The notes under the pieces were generated by a model that was not told the DNA's origin, did not search any database, and was given only the letters and a program-made list of their open reading frames with translations. Position numbers and translations under genes: made by a program. A stretch of 64,000 nt of DNA from Streptomyces sp. NRRL S-31 (GTDB taxonomy: Bacteria; Actinomycetota; Actinomycetes; Streptomycetales; Streptomycetaceae): the NCBI RefSeq assembly GCF_000718775.1, contig NZ_JOCB01000029.1:10599-74598 (forward strand), read 5' to 3'. This document shows, one piece after another, positions 37,513-45,041 of the stretch. Every line of letters starts with the position of its first letter. Positions within the stretch are counted from its first letter, which is position 1.

Positions 37513-37528
37513 TCTACAGCACTGTAGA
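37513..37528. promoter_or_regulatory. 16-bp palindrome TCTACAGCACTGTAGA before tatA-like gene
   Basis: This near-perfect palindrome lies 24 bp before the tatA-like start codon. An identical 16-mer lies upstream of the terD gene at 39166-39181. Two identical sites at two promoters 1.6 kb apart indicate a shared regulator. Confidence 0.7.
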
Positions 37529-37551
37529 TATCCAAGCGGAGGGCAGACCTG

Positions 37552-37779
37552 ATGTTCGGCTTGAGTGAGCTGGCCGTGATCCTCCTGGTCGTCGTCGTGG
37601 TCCTCGGGTTCAAGAAGCTGCCCGAGCTGACCCGGTCGGCGGGCAAGGCGTCCCGGATCTTCAAGAGCGAGGCCAAGGCTCTCAAGGACCAGGACTCATC
37701 GCCGCCGGTATCCGACACCGGCGGCCGGGTGATCCGCGGTTCGGTGGTCGGCCGGGACGAAGCCGCACCGCGCACATGA
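37552..37779 (+). CDS. tatA: TatA/TatE-like translocase subunit
   Basis: The 75-residue protein is short at the N-terminus and begins MFGLSELAVILLVVVVVLGFKKLPELTRSAG: a single membrane helix, the FKKLPEL hinge, then an amphipathic helix and a charged tail, the TatA plan. TatA multimers form the twin-arginine export pore. The tail is shorter than that of the housekeeping TatA, which is usually linked to tatC; no tatC is nearby. It is probably an accessory copy. The window encodes at least three Tat-signal proteins, but a direct link is not shown. Confidence 0.85.
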   Translation: MFGLSELAVILLVVVVVLGFKKLPELTRSAGKASRIFKSEAKALKDQDSSPPVSDTGGRVIRGSVVGRDEAAPRT

Positions 37780-37834
37780 GCCCTGCGGGGACTGCGAGTT
37801 GCTCATTGGTCATCGCGTCCGTGCGATGACTCCG

Positions 37835-37867
37835 GTGACCGGCCCGCCCCCGAGGCGCGCCGGTCAC
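37835..37867. terminator. Bidirectional hairpin between tatA and terD
   Basis: A 9-bp stem, GTGACCGGC / GCCGGTCAC, with a 15-base loop lies between the two converging genes. Confidence 0.6.
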
Positions 37868-37880
37868 AGATGAGCCTCGA

Positions 37881-38465
37881 TCACAGATGAGCCGCGATGG
37901 CGGGCAGCAGGTCCTCGAAGGTACGGCCGTCGGCCGGTTCACCGATCGCCTTCAACTGCCAGCCACCGTTGCTGCGATGGAGCGCCGCCATGATCTGCGC
38001 CGTGTACGCGCCACCACCGCTGAGGGTGTAACGGGCCAGCTCCTGGCCGGAGTTCTCGTCGACCAGACGGCAGAAGGCGTTCTGTACCTCGGCGAAGCTC
38101 TGCCCGGTGAAGGAGTTGACGACGAAGACGACGCTGTCGACGTGGCCGGGAATCCGGCCGAGGTCGACCAGGATCACCTCGTCGTCACTCCCGGCGCCCG
38201 CGCCCCCGGTCAGGTTGTCACCGAGGTGACGCACTGATCCGTCCTGACTGAGCAGGTGTTGGAAGAAGACCACGTCGGCCAGTTGCCCGCCGGCGAACAG
38301 AAGGGCTGAGGCATCCAGGTCGATCTCCCGGGTGCCGGCCAGCTTGGCCAGGAATCCCTTGCGCTGCGCGGCCTGCCAGCCCAGCCCCATACGGACTGCG
38401 GTCAGCGCGGTGCCGTCGGACTTGTTCAGGCTGATCTGCTGGCCCTTGGTCAGGTTGACCGACAT
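37881..38465 (-). CDS. terD: TerD-family calcium-binding stress protein (second copy)
   Basis: The 194-residue protein begins MSVNLTKGQQISLNKSDG. The family core follows: [46 protein letters not shown] with Asp clusters that coordinate calcium in TerD, and AFCRLVDENSGQELARYTLS. TerD proteins are cytosolic or membrane-associated stress and development factors in Streptomyces, originally linked to tellurite resistance. It is 69 bp downstream of a paralogue on the same strand, so the two are probably an operon. Confidence 0.93.
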   Translation of the reverse strand: MSVNLTKGQQISLNKSDGTALTAVRMGLGWQAAQRKGFLAKLAGTREIDLDASALLFAGGQLADVVFFQHLLSQDGSVRHLGDNLTGGAGAGSDDEVILVDLGRIPGHVDSVVFVVNSFTGQSFAEVQNAFCRLVDENSGQELARYTLSGGGAYTAQIMAALHRSNGGWQLKAIGEPADGRTFEDLLPAIAAHL

Positions 38466-38534
38466 GGGTCCTCTCCCTTTCGGTGGCTCGGTCGCGTCTT
38501 TCGCGGACTTCTCGGACTTCTCAGGCTTCGCGGA

Positions 38535-39110
38535 TCAGACGTTGACGCCGAAGTCGGCAGCGATGCCCGCCAGTCCGGAGGCGTAGCCCTGCCCGACCGC
38601 GCGGAACTTCCACTCGGTGCCGTTCCGGTACAGCTCGCCGAAGACCATGGCGGTCTCCGTCGAGGCGTCCTCCGACAGGTCGTAACGGGCGAGTTCGGCG
38701 CCACCGGCCTGGTTGACGACGCGGATGAAGGCGTTGCGCACCTGCCCGAAGCTCTGGCCGCGGGCCTCACCGTCATGGATCGACACGGGGAAGACGATCT
38801 TGTCGACCTCGGCGGGCACTGCCGCGAGGTTCACCTTGACGGTCTCGTCGTCGCCCTCGCCCTCACCCGTGAGGTTGTCACCGGTGTGCTCGACCGATCC
38901 GTCCGGGCTGGTGAGGTTGTTGTAGAAGACGAAGTGCTGGTCGGACACGACCTTGCCCGAGGCGTTCAGCAACAGGGCCGAAGCATCGAGGTCGAAGTCG
39001 GCACCGGTGGTGGTCCGCACGTCCCAGCCCAGCCCGACCACGACAGCACTCAGGCCCGGGGCCTCCTTGCTCAGCGACACATTGCCACCCTTGGACAGGG
39101 AAACACCCAT
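38535..39110 (-). CDS. terD: TerD-family calcium-binding stress protein (first copy)
   Basis: The 191-residue protein has [16 protein letters not shown] at the start, then [45 protein letters not shown] and [42 protein letters not shown]. This is closer to the family consensus than its downstream neighbour. The duplicated sites suggest two calcium ions. Its upstream region bears the 16-bp palindrome shared with the tatA-like gene. No other ter genes (terB, terC, terF) are present, apart from a VWA protein at 55.7 kb. Confidence 0.95.
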   Translation of the reverse strand: MGVSLSKGGNVSLSKEAPGLSAVVVGLGWDVRTTTGADFDLDASALLLNASGKVVSDQHFVFYNNLTSPDGSVEHTGDNLTGEGEGDDETVKVNLAAVPAEVDKIVFPVSIHDGEARGQSFGQVRNAFIRVVNQAGGAELARYDLSEDASTETAMVFGELYRNGTEWKFRAVGQGYASGLAGIAADFGVNV

Positions 39111-39165
39111 CGTTCATACCTCCGCACTCGATCGCTTCGGGTCCATGCCTGAACCCCAGAATAAA

Positions 39166-39181
39166 TCTACAGCACTGTAGA
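39166..39181. promoter_or_regulatory. 16-bp palindrome TCTACAGCACTGTAGA before terD
   Basis: This is identical to the site at 37513-37528 and lies 56 bp upstream of the first terD start, next to AT-rich bases that could form a -10 box (AATAAAT). A looser 17-bp relative, TCTACCGCTGCTGTAGA, occurs at 40552-40568. Confidence 0.7.
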
Positions 39182-39598
39182 AATAAGTGTCGGGCGGCGC
39201 GAGGACGGAAGAGGCGGGGAGAACGGAGGACGGTGCGCCGGAGATCTGAAGGGGGTGTGCTCCCCAAACAAGAAAGGGACATATCGGTCCCGCGAGAGCC
39301 GCCCTCAGCGCGCAAGCCTCTCCCCCGCTCCGGAGCCGGTTACGGGAGAATCGTTCTGAGCGAAGAATCGAACTGTTCGAATACCGGGGCGATAGCAGGC
39401 GCTTTGGGCATCTTGTCCGCAATGCCTGATGCCTGGTCCATCGAAGTGCGACGCCGGCACCTTGGCGGGGCCTCGCTATCGGAAGAGCAGTCAAGGGCGT
39501 CCTGCGGATCGCGCCTCATTGACGTGACGTACATCTAGCGCGATCCGCGGAGCGTAGATCTCAGCGTGGATCTCTCAGCATCGATCTCAGCGTGGATC
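39182..39598. other. Gene-free stretch; left arm of the inverted repeat and GATCTCAG repeats
   Basis: I see no supported gene in 417 bp. It contains ATTGACGTGACGTACATC (39518-39535), repeated inverted at 40535-40552. A direct repeat, GATCTCAGCGTGGATCTC, occurs at 39557-39574 and 39583-39600 and runs into the stop codon of the next gene. Confidence 0.55.
39518..39536. repeat. Inverted repeat, left arm (pair with 40534-40552)
   Basis: The 19-bp arm matches the opposite strand of 40534-40552 with a single mismatch. The pair brackets the two winged-helix genes. It may be a regulator site on both sides of the operon or the ends of an inserted unit. Confidence 0.7.
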
Positions 39599-39600
39599 TC
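39557..39600. repeat. 18-bp direct repeat GATCTCAGCGTGGATCTC
   Basis: There are two exact copies with starts 26 bp apart; the second reaches the stop codon (39599-39601) of the small winged-helix gene. Confidence 0.8.
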
Positions 39601-39910
39601 AGGTGGCTCGCCGGAACGGAACCACGACCCGCTCCCCCATCTGCCCCGGGGTCAGTCGGTAGTACTTGATGTGACCGATCTTCTCCGTCTGCTCGAGCCA
39701 TCCCAGCTCGATGACTTGCTTGCGCGTTCTGGAGAAGACGGGCGGCGCCATGCCGACCAGCTTGGCCAGCTGGGCGGCCGTCTCCAGAACAGCGCCGGAT
39801 CGATCAGTGGGGTGGAGAGCGTAGAGCATGACGACGAGGCGCTGATTGGCGGTCATCCCGGCCGTGGCCTCCAGCAATCTGAGGTTTTGCTGCCTGTCGT
39901 CGCTGGTCAC
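39599..39910 (-). CDS. Small winged-helix-like protein (103 aa)
   Basis: The start is the GTG at 39908-39910, which overlaps the preceding gene's stop (GTGA) and has GGGAGG upstream. The body, NQRLVVMLYALHPTDRSGAVLETAAQLAKLVGMAPPVFSRTRKQVIELGWLEQTEKIGHIKYYRLTP, looks like a single winged helix with recognition helix PPVFSRTRKQVIELGWL. It is co-translated with a second winged-helix protein. Such pairs occur in replication or control regions of actinobacterial plasmids and integrative elements. It may be a replication regulator; no named family is recognised. Confidence 0.7.
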   Translation of the reverse strand: MTSDDRQQNLRLLEATAGMTANQRLVVMLYALHPTDRSGAVLETAAQLAKLVGMAPPVFSRTRKQVIELGWLEQTEKIGHIKYYRLTPGQMGERVVVPFRRAT

Positions 39911-40359
39911 TTTGCCTCCCACCGTGCTGGCGTGTTCTCGTCGAAGCCCGGGATGTCTGGTGGATTACATGATTTCACCGCTTCACGCTGCTCCAAGCCC
40001 GTGCCGTGGAAAGCGATGTAAGGGCTGATGCGGTAGAGGTTGTAATTCCCGATACGTCCACGGACAACCAAGATGCGGTGTTTGGTCAACTTTCTGTTGA
40101 TCTTGCCGACGGCGTCGGTCGACATGCCCACCCTCTTGGCGATGTCGGCTCCCGTCGCCCTCAGCGGTTCCATCCCCTCCGGGGAGACTCCGATCCACCA
40201 CAGCACCAGGAACTTCTGGCTGGGCGTGAAGGCCTTCGACTCCGTGATGGCCTCGACCCTGGCTTTGTCCACCTGGGTGTGCCTGCCGGAGAAGGCGTAT
40301 GGCGCATAGACGACTGGCTCGCCCGTGTCGGCGTCGACCAGTCTGCGTGCTGCTCCCAA
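39907..40359 (-). CDS. Winged-helix DNA-binding protein (150 aa)
   Basis: The start is a TTG at 40357-40359 with GGAGG just upstream. The core, FTPSQKFLVLWWIGVSPEGMEPLRATGADIAKRVGMSTDAVGKINRKLTKHRILVVRGRIGNYNLYRISP, is a MarR/replication-initiator-type winged helix (ADIAKRVGMSTDAVGKINRKL as helix-turn-helix). The overlap with the next gene suggests a stable pair. It belongs to the replication-module region. The function is inferred as regulator or replication accessory. Confidence 0.75.
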   Translation of the reverse strand: MGAARRLVDADTGEPVVYAPYAFSGRHTQVDKARVEAITESKAFTPSQKFLVLWWIGVSPEGMEPLRATGADIAKRVGMSTDAVGKINRKLTKHRILVVRGRIGNYNLYRISPYIAFHGTGLEQREAVKSCNPPDIPGFDENTPARWEAK

Positions 40360-40533
40360 CAGGCCCTCCGTGCATGGGTCATTGCCGCGCTGTTCTCTGA
40401 GGGCGGCCTTTGAGCCGCCTTCATGAACCTAACGTACATGAGCAAGAAGTCAATCAACTCCGCCTGTCGGCCGTGTCGCGTACGCGCGGAGGCACACCTC
40501 GATCCCCTTGACGCCGGCCCACCTCCACATAAG

Positions 40534-40552
40534 AGATGTACGTGACGTCAAT
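40534..40552. repeat. Inverted repeat, right arm
   Basis: AGATGTACGTGACGTCAAT pairs with 39518-39536 at 18 of 19 positions. It lies 175 bp upstream of the winged-helix operon start, and a partial copy, ACGTACAT, occurs at 40432-40439. Confidence 0.7.
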
Positions 40553-40578
40553 CTACCGCTGCTGTAGAACAGCGGTAC

Positions 40579-40735
40579 TCAGTTCCTCTGGACGTGGTGG
40601 CAGTCCCTGAGAACTGCTTGGCAGTCCCTGTAACAGCGGTGCCAGTCCTGAAGAACTGACTGCCACGATCGACGGAACTGGGTACCCGGTTCCTCAGATC
40701 TGCCTCTGCTGTCACAGGAACTGCCTGGCAGTTCG
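40579..40735. repeat. CAGTTC/CAGTCC/GAACTG repeat cluster
   Basis: About nine copies of CAGT(T/C)C or its complement lie within 160 bp, two of them as GGCAGTCCCTG, the motif that is amplified in the origin region 2.5 kb away. This looks like a secondary binding array for the same initiator. Confidence 0.5.
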
Positions 40736-41100
40736 CACAGACTGGGTCGTTACCCCTGTTTGTGCAGGTCAGAGGCCCTTTCCAAGGAGACGCTCTCTCC
40801 CCTTACAGCTGGGCGCCGTACGGGGTTCCGTACCCCCCTCAGGCCCGTGATCGGTGCGGTGACACCCATCGCGAACTGCCCCCTCCCCCGCTGCTCCTGC
40901 ACCACGGAAAGTCAGCCACTACGTACCCGCACAGGCACTGTCAGGCGCGCGTATGCCTCCATCAGCCCCCACCCGGCGCAACCACGTAATGAGGTTGAGC
41001 AAGCGACCACAACCGAGCAGCGGTTGACTACCGGGTCCCAACGGAGGGGCGCGCGCCCGAGCAGCAGAGCCCCTGCGGGTAGAGGTGCAGGAACGCTGAC

Positions 41101-41117
41101 CTATTACGGCGTAATGG
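41101..41117. repeat. 17-bp palindrome copy 1 (CTATTACGGCGTAATGG)
   Basis: This is a one-sided variant of CTATTACGGCGTAATAG in a gene-poor region; copy 2 is 79 bp away. Confidence 0.75.
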
Positions 41118-41179
41118 TTGGGTCGAGCCCGTGGTGGCGGCGACCTCTTCGACTCCGCCGCCAAGCTGTTCGCCCGGAG

Positions 41180-41196
41180 CTATTACGCCGTAATGG
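41180..41196. repeat. 17-bp palindrome copy 2 (CTATTACGCCGTAATGG)
   Basis: This has the same palindrome arms with the central base complemented. It lies 172 bp from the 3' end of the YdcF-like gene. Confidence 0.75.
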
Positions 41197-41367
41197 ATCG
41201 GCCGGCAGGTGCCCAGTCGGACACGGGGTCCCGGGGCGTATGAGGTATCTGCGGTCGCGTCAGAAGCGCCGAAGCTACACGTCAGCCGAAGAGGAGGTCG
41301 ACGTCCTTCTCGATGCAGAGCTGCAAGACGACCACCAACTGGCGGACATCGTCTATATGCCAAACGA

Positions 41368-41970
41368 TCAGTTAGGGCGTGACCTGCGCTCGTCGGCTCC
41401 GAGACCTCGGAGTGTCCAGAGTCCGTACAGAGCCAGCAGCGGTTTGACGATCAGCCACTCGCCGGGACGGTAATCATCCGCACGCACGAGCCTCTCGGCA
41501 AGATCAGGGCGCTGCCGTCGCAAGTACGCCCGAGCCTTGAGGGCATGCGCCGGCTGAGAGGCGATCTTGATGCGGTCGACGTCTTCGAGCAGTGGGATCA
41601 CGTTCGTGATGTTCTCCCATGTGGTCCGGCTTTGGTCTTCTAGGACGACTGTGCCGTCGAACGCGAGCACCGATGTCGCGTAGTCGGCCATCAACTGCGC
41701 CTCCGCGCTACCCTCGCCAGGCGCACCGCCGCTGAAGATCACGCGAGTGTCATGCGCTCTCTCCGCGCGGATGGAGCGGAGCCCCGCACGGACTCGCCAG
41801 CGGTTGATGAGGTTCGCGGTCGCTTGAGGGTTCCGGTACCCCAGCACGACGACCGCCTCGGTGGACCCCCCGCTGTTTCCCGCGAGAGCGTGGGACCACC
41901 GCCAGTTCAAACACTCACCCCAGACCAGGGCCGCCGCCCCAGCCAACACAAGACCTGTGATTCGTCGCAT
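41368..41970 (-). CDS. YdcF/DUF218-family membrane-anchored protein
   Basis: The 200-residue protein has an N-terminal signal or anchor (MRRITGLVLAGAAALVWG). The DUF218 pattern follows: EAVVVLGYRN, VIFSGGAPGEGSAEAQLMADYA, VVLEDQSRTTWENITNVIPLL and IKIASQPAHALKARAYLRRQ. ElyC/SanA/YdcF relatives act in envelope integrity or vancomycin tolerance, and some bind SAM. Its presence in a replication module is odd. The 17-bp palindrome copy 3 lies 62 bp upstream of the start. Confidence 0.88.
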   Translation of the reverse strand: MRRITGLVLAGAAALVWGECLNWRWSHALAGNSGGSTEAVVVLGYRNPQATANLINRWRVRAGLRSIRAERAHDTRVIFSGGAPGEGSAEAQLMADYATSVLAFDGTVVLEDQSRTTWENITNVIPLLEDVDRIKIASQPAHALKARAYLRRQRPDLAERLVRADDYRPGEWLIVKPLLALYGLWTLRGLGADERRSRPN

Positions 41971-42031
41971 GCGGCGACTTTAGGCGTGACGTCCCGTCAG
42001 GGGCCGCTGACGCCGACCGGCAGGCTGGAAG

Positions 42032-42048
42032 CTATTACGGCGTAATAG
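42032..42048. repeat. 17-bp palindrome copy 3 (CTATTACGGCGTAATAG)
   Basis: This perfect form lies between the YdcF-like gene's start (41970) and the end of the next gene upstream (42059), so it sits in the YdcF-like promoter region. Confidence 0.8.
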
Positions 42049-42058
42049 GTCGGCGGGG

Positions 42059-42898
42059 CTACAGCGAGTTCGGCTCGAGGCGGGCACCTTGGTCTCCTTG
42101 CAGTTCCACCGCGGCGGCCAGAGCCAGATGCGCCTCCTCAGTCAGTGCGGGTGAACGGCCAGTGCGCTTCTCCAGTGCGGACAGGGCCCGCAGGAGAGCG
42201 TCGAGATAGCGATTGAGGCTCACCATCTGAAGCGGGGTCTCACAATGGGGGAGTACCGCCTCGATCTCCTCCAGCCAGTAGTCGGCGTCGTCATCGAGTT
42301 CGAAGGACTCCCGCTGCGCAAGCAACCGGCTGGCAACAGGCATCGTGAGTTCATGTCGTCGCTGGGCCTCCTCCTGGGCGCGGCGCTCAGCGGCCTGCTC
42401 CAGCGCGAGCCGGCGCTCGGCCTCAAGAACTGCCTCAGGAGTCCGACGTACCGGATGGGCTTCCGGAGTTCCGTCAGTGAGCTGAACAGCCTTCAACCGC
42501 TTCGCCTTGTTGTAAGCGGCGCTGGGTGCGCCGACAGCCAACGCCGGGGCCAGCTCGATCCACTGAACTCCGGCGCGGCGGGCATCGTCCACCGCTCGTC
42601 CTTGGTGGAGTTCGGTCTGCTCACGCAGGTACTCCCACAGCTGAACGCGCTTCAGCGTCGCGGTGCGCTGCACTTCGAGCGGTTGCTTCCGTAGGGCCTG
42701 GACGTGTTTCTCCAGGTAGAGCAGAGCACCGAACAGTTCTTCATCGGCAGGCATCCGCTCCACGTCCGGATCTTCAGCGTCCTCGTGCAGCTTGCGCAAC
42801 TCACCGACGATGGCCGGAGCATCCAGGGGACCGATCCGCAGAGGGGCTTTGACCAGCGGTTTTGTTGAGCGGCCTGGGCTCCGCCCGCGTCTTGTCAT
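42059..42898 (-). CDS. Helix-turn-helix protein of the replication module
   Basis: The protein has 279 residues from the ATG at 42896-42898; an upstream in-frame GTG (42931) within the palindrome is possible. A basic N-terminus is followed by helical segments, a helix-turn-helix-like stretch (DDARRAGVQWIELAPALAVGAPSAAYNKAKRLKA), an Ala/Glu/Arg coiled coil (AVLEAERRLALEQAAERRAQEEAQRRHEL) and a C-terminal helical domain. Similar arrangements occur in actinobacterial plasmid and integrative-element proteins of unknown role. The palindrome just upstream suggests autoregulation. It could be a repressor or origin-binding protein. Confidence 0.75.
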   Translation of the reverse strand: MTRRGRSPGRSTKPLVKAPLRIGPLDAPAIVGELRKLHEDAEDPDVERMPADEELFGALLYLEKHVQALRKQPLEVQRTATLKRVQLWEYLREQTELHQGRAVDDARRAGVQWIELAPALAVGAPSAAYNKAKRLKAVQLTDGTPEAHPVRRTPEAVLEAERRLALEQAAERRAQEEAQRRHELTMPVASRLLAQRESFELDDDADYWLEEIEAVLPHCETPLQMVSLNRYLDALLRALSALEKRTGRSPALTEEAHLALAAAVELQGDQGARLEPNSL

Positions 42899-42923
42899 GC
42901 CGCCATCCTGCCGCACCTGACCT

Positions 42924-42944
42924 TGTTTCACAGACTGTGAAACA
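42924..42944. promoter_or_regulatory. 21-bp perfect palindrome, parS-like arms
   Basis: The arms TGTTTCAC and GTGAAACA, which are the two halves of the bacterial parS consensus, are separated by five bases (AGACT); the flanking symmetry makes 10-bp perfect arms with a central A. It lies 26 bp upstream of the helix-turn-helix gene's ATG. The inserted five bases make it unlikely to be a standard parS, but a plasmid-type ParB or the adjacent protein could use it. Confidence 0.75.
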
Positions 42945-43000
42945 ACTCAGTCCTTGTTGAGAGGCGGTTGGTGGAGGAGGGACTGCGGTGGCCGACAAAG

Positions 43001-43017
43001 CTATTACGGCGTAATAG
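43001..43017. repeat. 17-bp palindrome copy 4 (CTATTACGGCGTAATAG)
   Basis: This perfect form lies about 100 bp upstream of the helix-turn-helix gene and 140 bp before the iteron region. Confidence 0.8.
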
Positions 43018-43154
43018 CCTGCGCGGGGGCATCTCGCATGGAACCCATGAGTCCGGTGGAAGGCTCACTACGACATCCTGTCCGCGGCCCGGCCTGGCTC
43101 GGCGTCGGCTCCACGACTCCCCGATGCCGGTACCAGTTCAGCCCCTGTCTTCCT

Positions 43155-43888
43155 TCAGTCCCTTTCCTGTGCAGGGACCAGAAGAAGGGGCCGGCGAGTA
43201 CGGGCGGGCCTTGGCCCTCGCGGGAGTAAGGGACCGAAGCCCTTCGGTCCCTGATCCGGTGGCAGCCTGATGCAGGCAGGGCAAGGGCTTGGGCCGGAGG
43301 GACTGAGGGTCCGACAGGGCCCGACCACAGGGGCCGAGGGACTGCCGTTCTTTCGGTCCCTGAGCTTCCGTCCCTGGTGTTTTCGCAGGTCAGAGGTGTA
43401 AGACAGGGTCTGATAGGGACTGTAGGGACTGAAAAGCGCAATTATGACGTAGAGAAGAGATGTATTCGTACGCGCGTGCGCATACAACACAACTATCAAC
43501 TACAGCTCATAATTGCGAGGTTAAGTCCCTACAGTCCCTGCCCTGGTTGGCCTCAAGTCTCTGACCTGCACTGATGCCCTCTCAGGTACCAGGGACCGTC
43601 CGATTTTCCAGCCCCTGGGCCTTGGTCCCTGGACCCTTTGGTCCCTCCGTCCGCCTCGGACCGAGGGTTGTCGGCTCTTCCAGGCGCTTCCCGTTCGGTC
43701 CCTCGCCCCGAGAGGCGGAGGTCACTGTGCCGTTCAGTCCCTTCAGCCCCTAGGGTGGGAGGAGAGCGCCCTCCTCAGGGACCCAAGGGACCCACGAAAC
43801 TGATAGAACGGCACGCGGGTCGGACAGACACTCCCTTTCCAGCAGGCGGGCCTTACACTCTTTTCGCATCAGAGTCCCTTCGGTCCCT
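43155..43888. other. Candidate replication origin: 21 GTCCCT/AGGGAC iterons
   Basis: The hexamer GTCCCT or its complement AGGGAC occurs 21 times in about 735 bp, where chance would give about one. Most copies are GGTCCCT or CAGTCCCT. They flank an AT-rich dyad (43385-43569). No coding frame of quality crosses the region. It lies directly upstream of the primase-polymerase and helicase genes, as iteron origins do in plasmids and satellite phages. Confidence 0.7.
43385..43569. repeat. Large dyad symmetry centred at 43477
   Basis: Three pairs of perfect inverted arms share one centre: GCAGGTCAGAG (43385-43395) with its complement at 43559-43569; AGGGACTGTAGGGACT (43415-43430) with 43524-43539; and GCAATTATGA (43438-43447) with 43507-43516. 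The centre (about 43464-43490) is again quasi-palindromic (TGTAT...ATACA). The middle is AT-rich compared with its surroundings. Confidence 0.85.
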
Positions 43889-43952
43889 GGCGGCCAACCC
43901 ACGCCAGGTGTGTGAAGTGATCGGGCAGACAGAAGTGACGAGGACGATTCCC

Positions 43953-45041
43953 GTGCCGCGCCAGGAAGAGAGCAGCCGCAGTGCAGCCGGAGCCGCGCCC
44001 GGAGCGCCGCGAGCTGTCGCGTTGTGGTGTGCGGCCCAGGGCTGGCCGGTCCACCCCCTGACGCCGGGGCGTAAGACCCCCGTCGGAAACTGTTCCGCCT
44101 GCTCGGGACGGAGGCATGAACCCGCCTCGTGCCCCTGTCTGCCCGCAGGACGCCCGTGCCACGGGTTCCATGCCGCCACCACGGACCCGGACCTGGTGGA
44201 GCGCTGGTGGGCCCACACGCCCACGGCGGGAGTCGGAGTGGCCTGCGGTCCAGCGGCCCTCGTGGTGATCGACATCGACGCCCACCAGGCGCCGGTCCCG
44301 GCCCGGGGGAGGCTCCTGCCCGGCATCGTCATTCCCGACCAGGTCGGGCTGGCCGGCCTGGCTTCAGGTTTCGACACCCTGGCGCTACTGGCGGCCTACC
44401 GTGGCGAGCCCTCGCCCGAGCAGGACGAGAACACCTTGCGGGTGCGGACTCCTTCGGGTGGTCTGCATGTCTGGTACCGGAACCCCGACACATCGACGGT
44501 CTACAGGTGTTCGACCGGCTCTGCCAGGCACACGGCGCTCGCCTGGCAGGTCGACGTACGTGCCGACGGTGGCTATATCGTGGCTCCGGGGACCCGTACG
44601 CCGCAGGGTGTCTACCGGGCGGAGGGGACGGCCCGCCGTCCGGCCGTTCTGCCGGAGTGGCTGCGGCGCGAACTCCGGCGCACGGGACATGTGGTGGAGC
44701 CCCAGCGTCCTGCCGTACCAGCCGTTGCCGTTCCGGTGGTGCGGGGGCAGCGGCGGGCGGCGGCCTCCGCCGAGCAGCTTCTCGATCCCCTGATAGCCCT
44801 GGTCGCCGAGTGTGCCGCCGCCCCGGAGGGGACCGGGTTCACCGAGAAGCTCAACCGAGCCGCCTACACGGCCGGTGGACTCGTCGGGGCGGGCCATCTC
44901 GACCACGCCGCCATTCGTGACCGACTTGTCCGTGTCGCCTCCTACGCCCGACCGTGGCAGCAGACCCGGAATGAAAAGATCGTGGACGACGCCCTTGCCG
45001 TAGGGTCCGTTCGCCCTCTCCACCTCAAAGGACGTCCATGA
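43953..45041 (+). CDS. Bifunctional DNA primase-polymerase (prim-pol)
   Basis: The protein has 362 residues; the GTG at 43953 has GAGGA eight bases upstream. Longer in-frame starts at 43917 and 43935 are possible. The AEP/prim-pol domain starts ALWCAAQGWPVHPLTPGRKTP and continues with a small Cys cluster (CSACSGRRHEPASCPC), GVACGPAALVVIDIDAH (catalytic Asp pair DID), RVRTPSGGLHVWYRN and QVDVRADGGYIVAPGT. This matches prim-pols of actinobacterial integrative elements and phages, which make primers and extend them. It overlaps the helicase gene by ATGA. Confidence 0.92.
   Translation: MPRQEESSRSAAGAAPGAPRAVALWCAAQGWPVHPLTPGRKTPVGNCSACSGRRHEPASCPCLPAGRPCHGFHAATTDPDLVERWWAHTPTAGVGVACGPAALVVIDIDAHQAPVPARGRLLPGIVIPDQVGLAGLASGFDTLALLAAYRGEPSPEQDENTLRVRTPSGGLHVWYRNPDTSTVYRCSTGSARHTALAWQVDVRADGGYIVAPGTRTPQGVYRAEGTARRPAVLPEWLRRELRRTGHVVEPQRPAVPAVAVPVVRGQRRAAASAEQLLDPLIALVAECAAAPEGTGFTEKLNRAAYTAGGLVGAGHLDHAAIRDRLVRVASYARPWQQTRNEKIVDDALAVGSVRPLHLKGRP

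Larger units (their letters stand above)
40360..41100. other. Gene-poor control region with repeats
   Basis: No supported gene. It holds the right arm of the inverted repeat (40534-40552), the 17-bp TCTAC..GTAGA site and a cluster of CAGTTCC/CAGTCC/GAACTG repeats at about 40579-40735. It is likely the promoter of the winged-helix pair plus a protein-binding array. Confidence 0.5.

Noticed and set aside
37552..37779. Complete Tat translocase locus
   Set aside because: Only a TatA-like subunit is present; no tatB or tatC lies nearby.
39340..39534. 64-codon minus-strand frame in the terD-winged-helix gap
   Set aside because: It starts inside the inverted-repeat arm, has no ribosome site and no recognisable motif.
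41239..41473. Possible small + strand gene beginning MRYLRSRQKRRSYTSAEE
   Set aside because: It has some normal-looking composition but no ribosome site, and its 3' half runs antisense through the end of the YdcF-like gene. Not supported enough to list.
42924..42944. Calling the 42.9-kb palindrome a true parS
   Set aside because: parS is 16 bp with no gap; the five inserted bases shift the half-sites by half a turn, so only parS-like is justified.
43155..43888. CRISPR-like array in the repeat-rich region
   Set aside because: Repeats are 6-8 bp, in both orientations, unevenly spaced, with no cas genes. This fits iterons, not a CRISPR.
43638..43952. Longer N-terminus of the primase-polymerase
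   Set aside because: The added residues are encoded by the GTCCCT iteron region and read as Ser/Pro/Arg-rich noise; the GTG at 43953 has a proper ribosome site.
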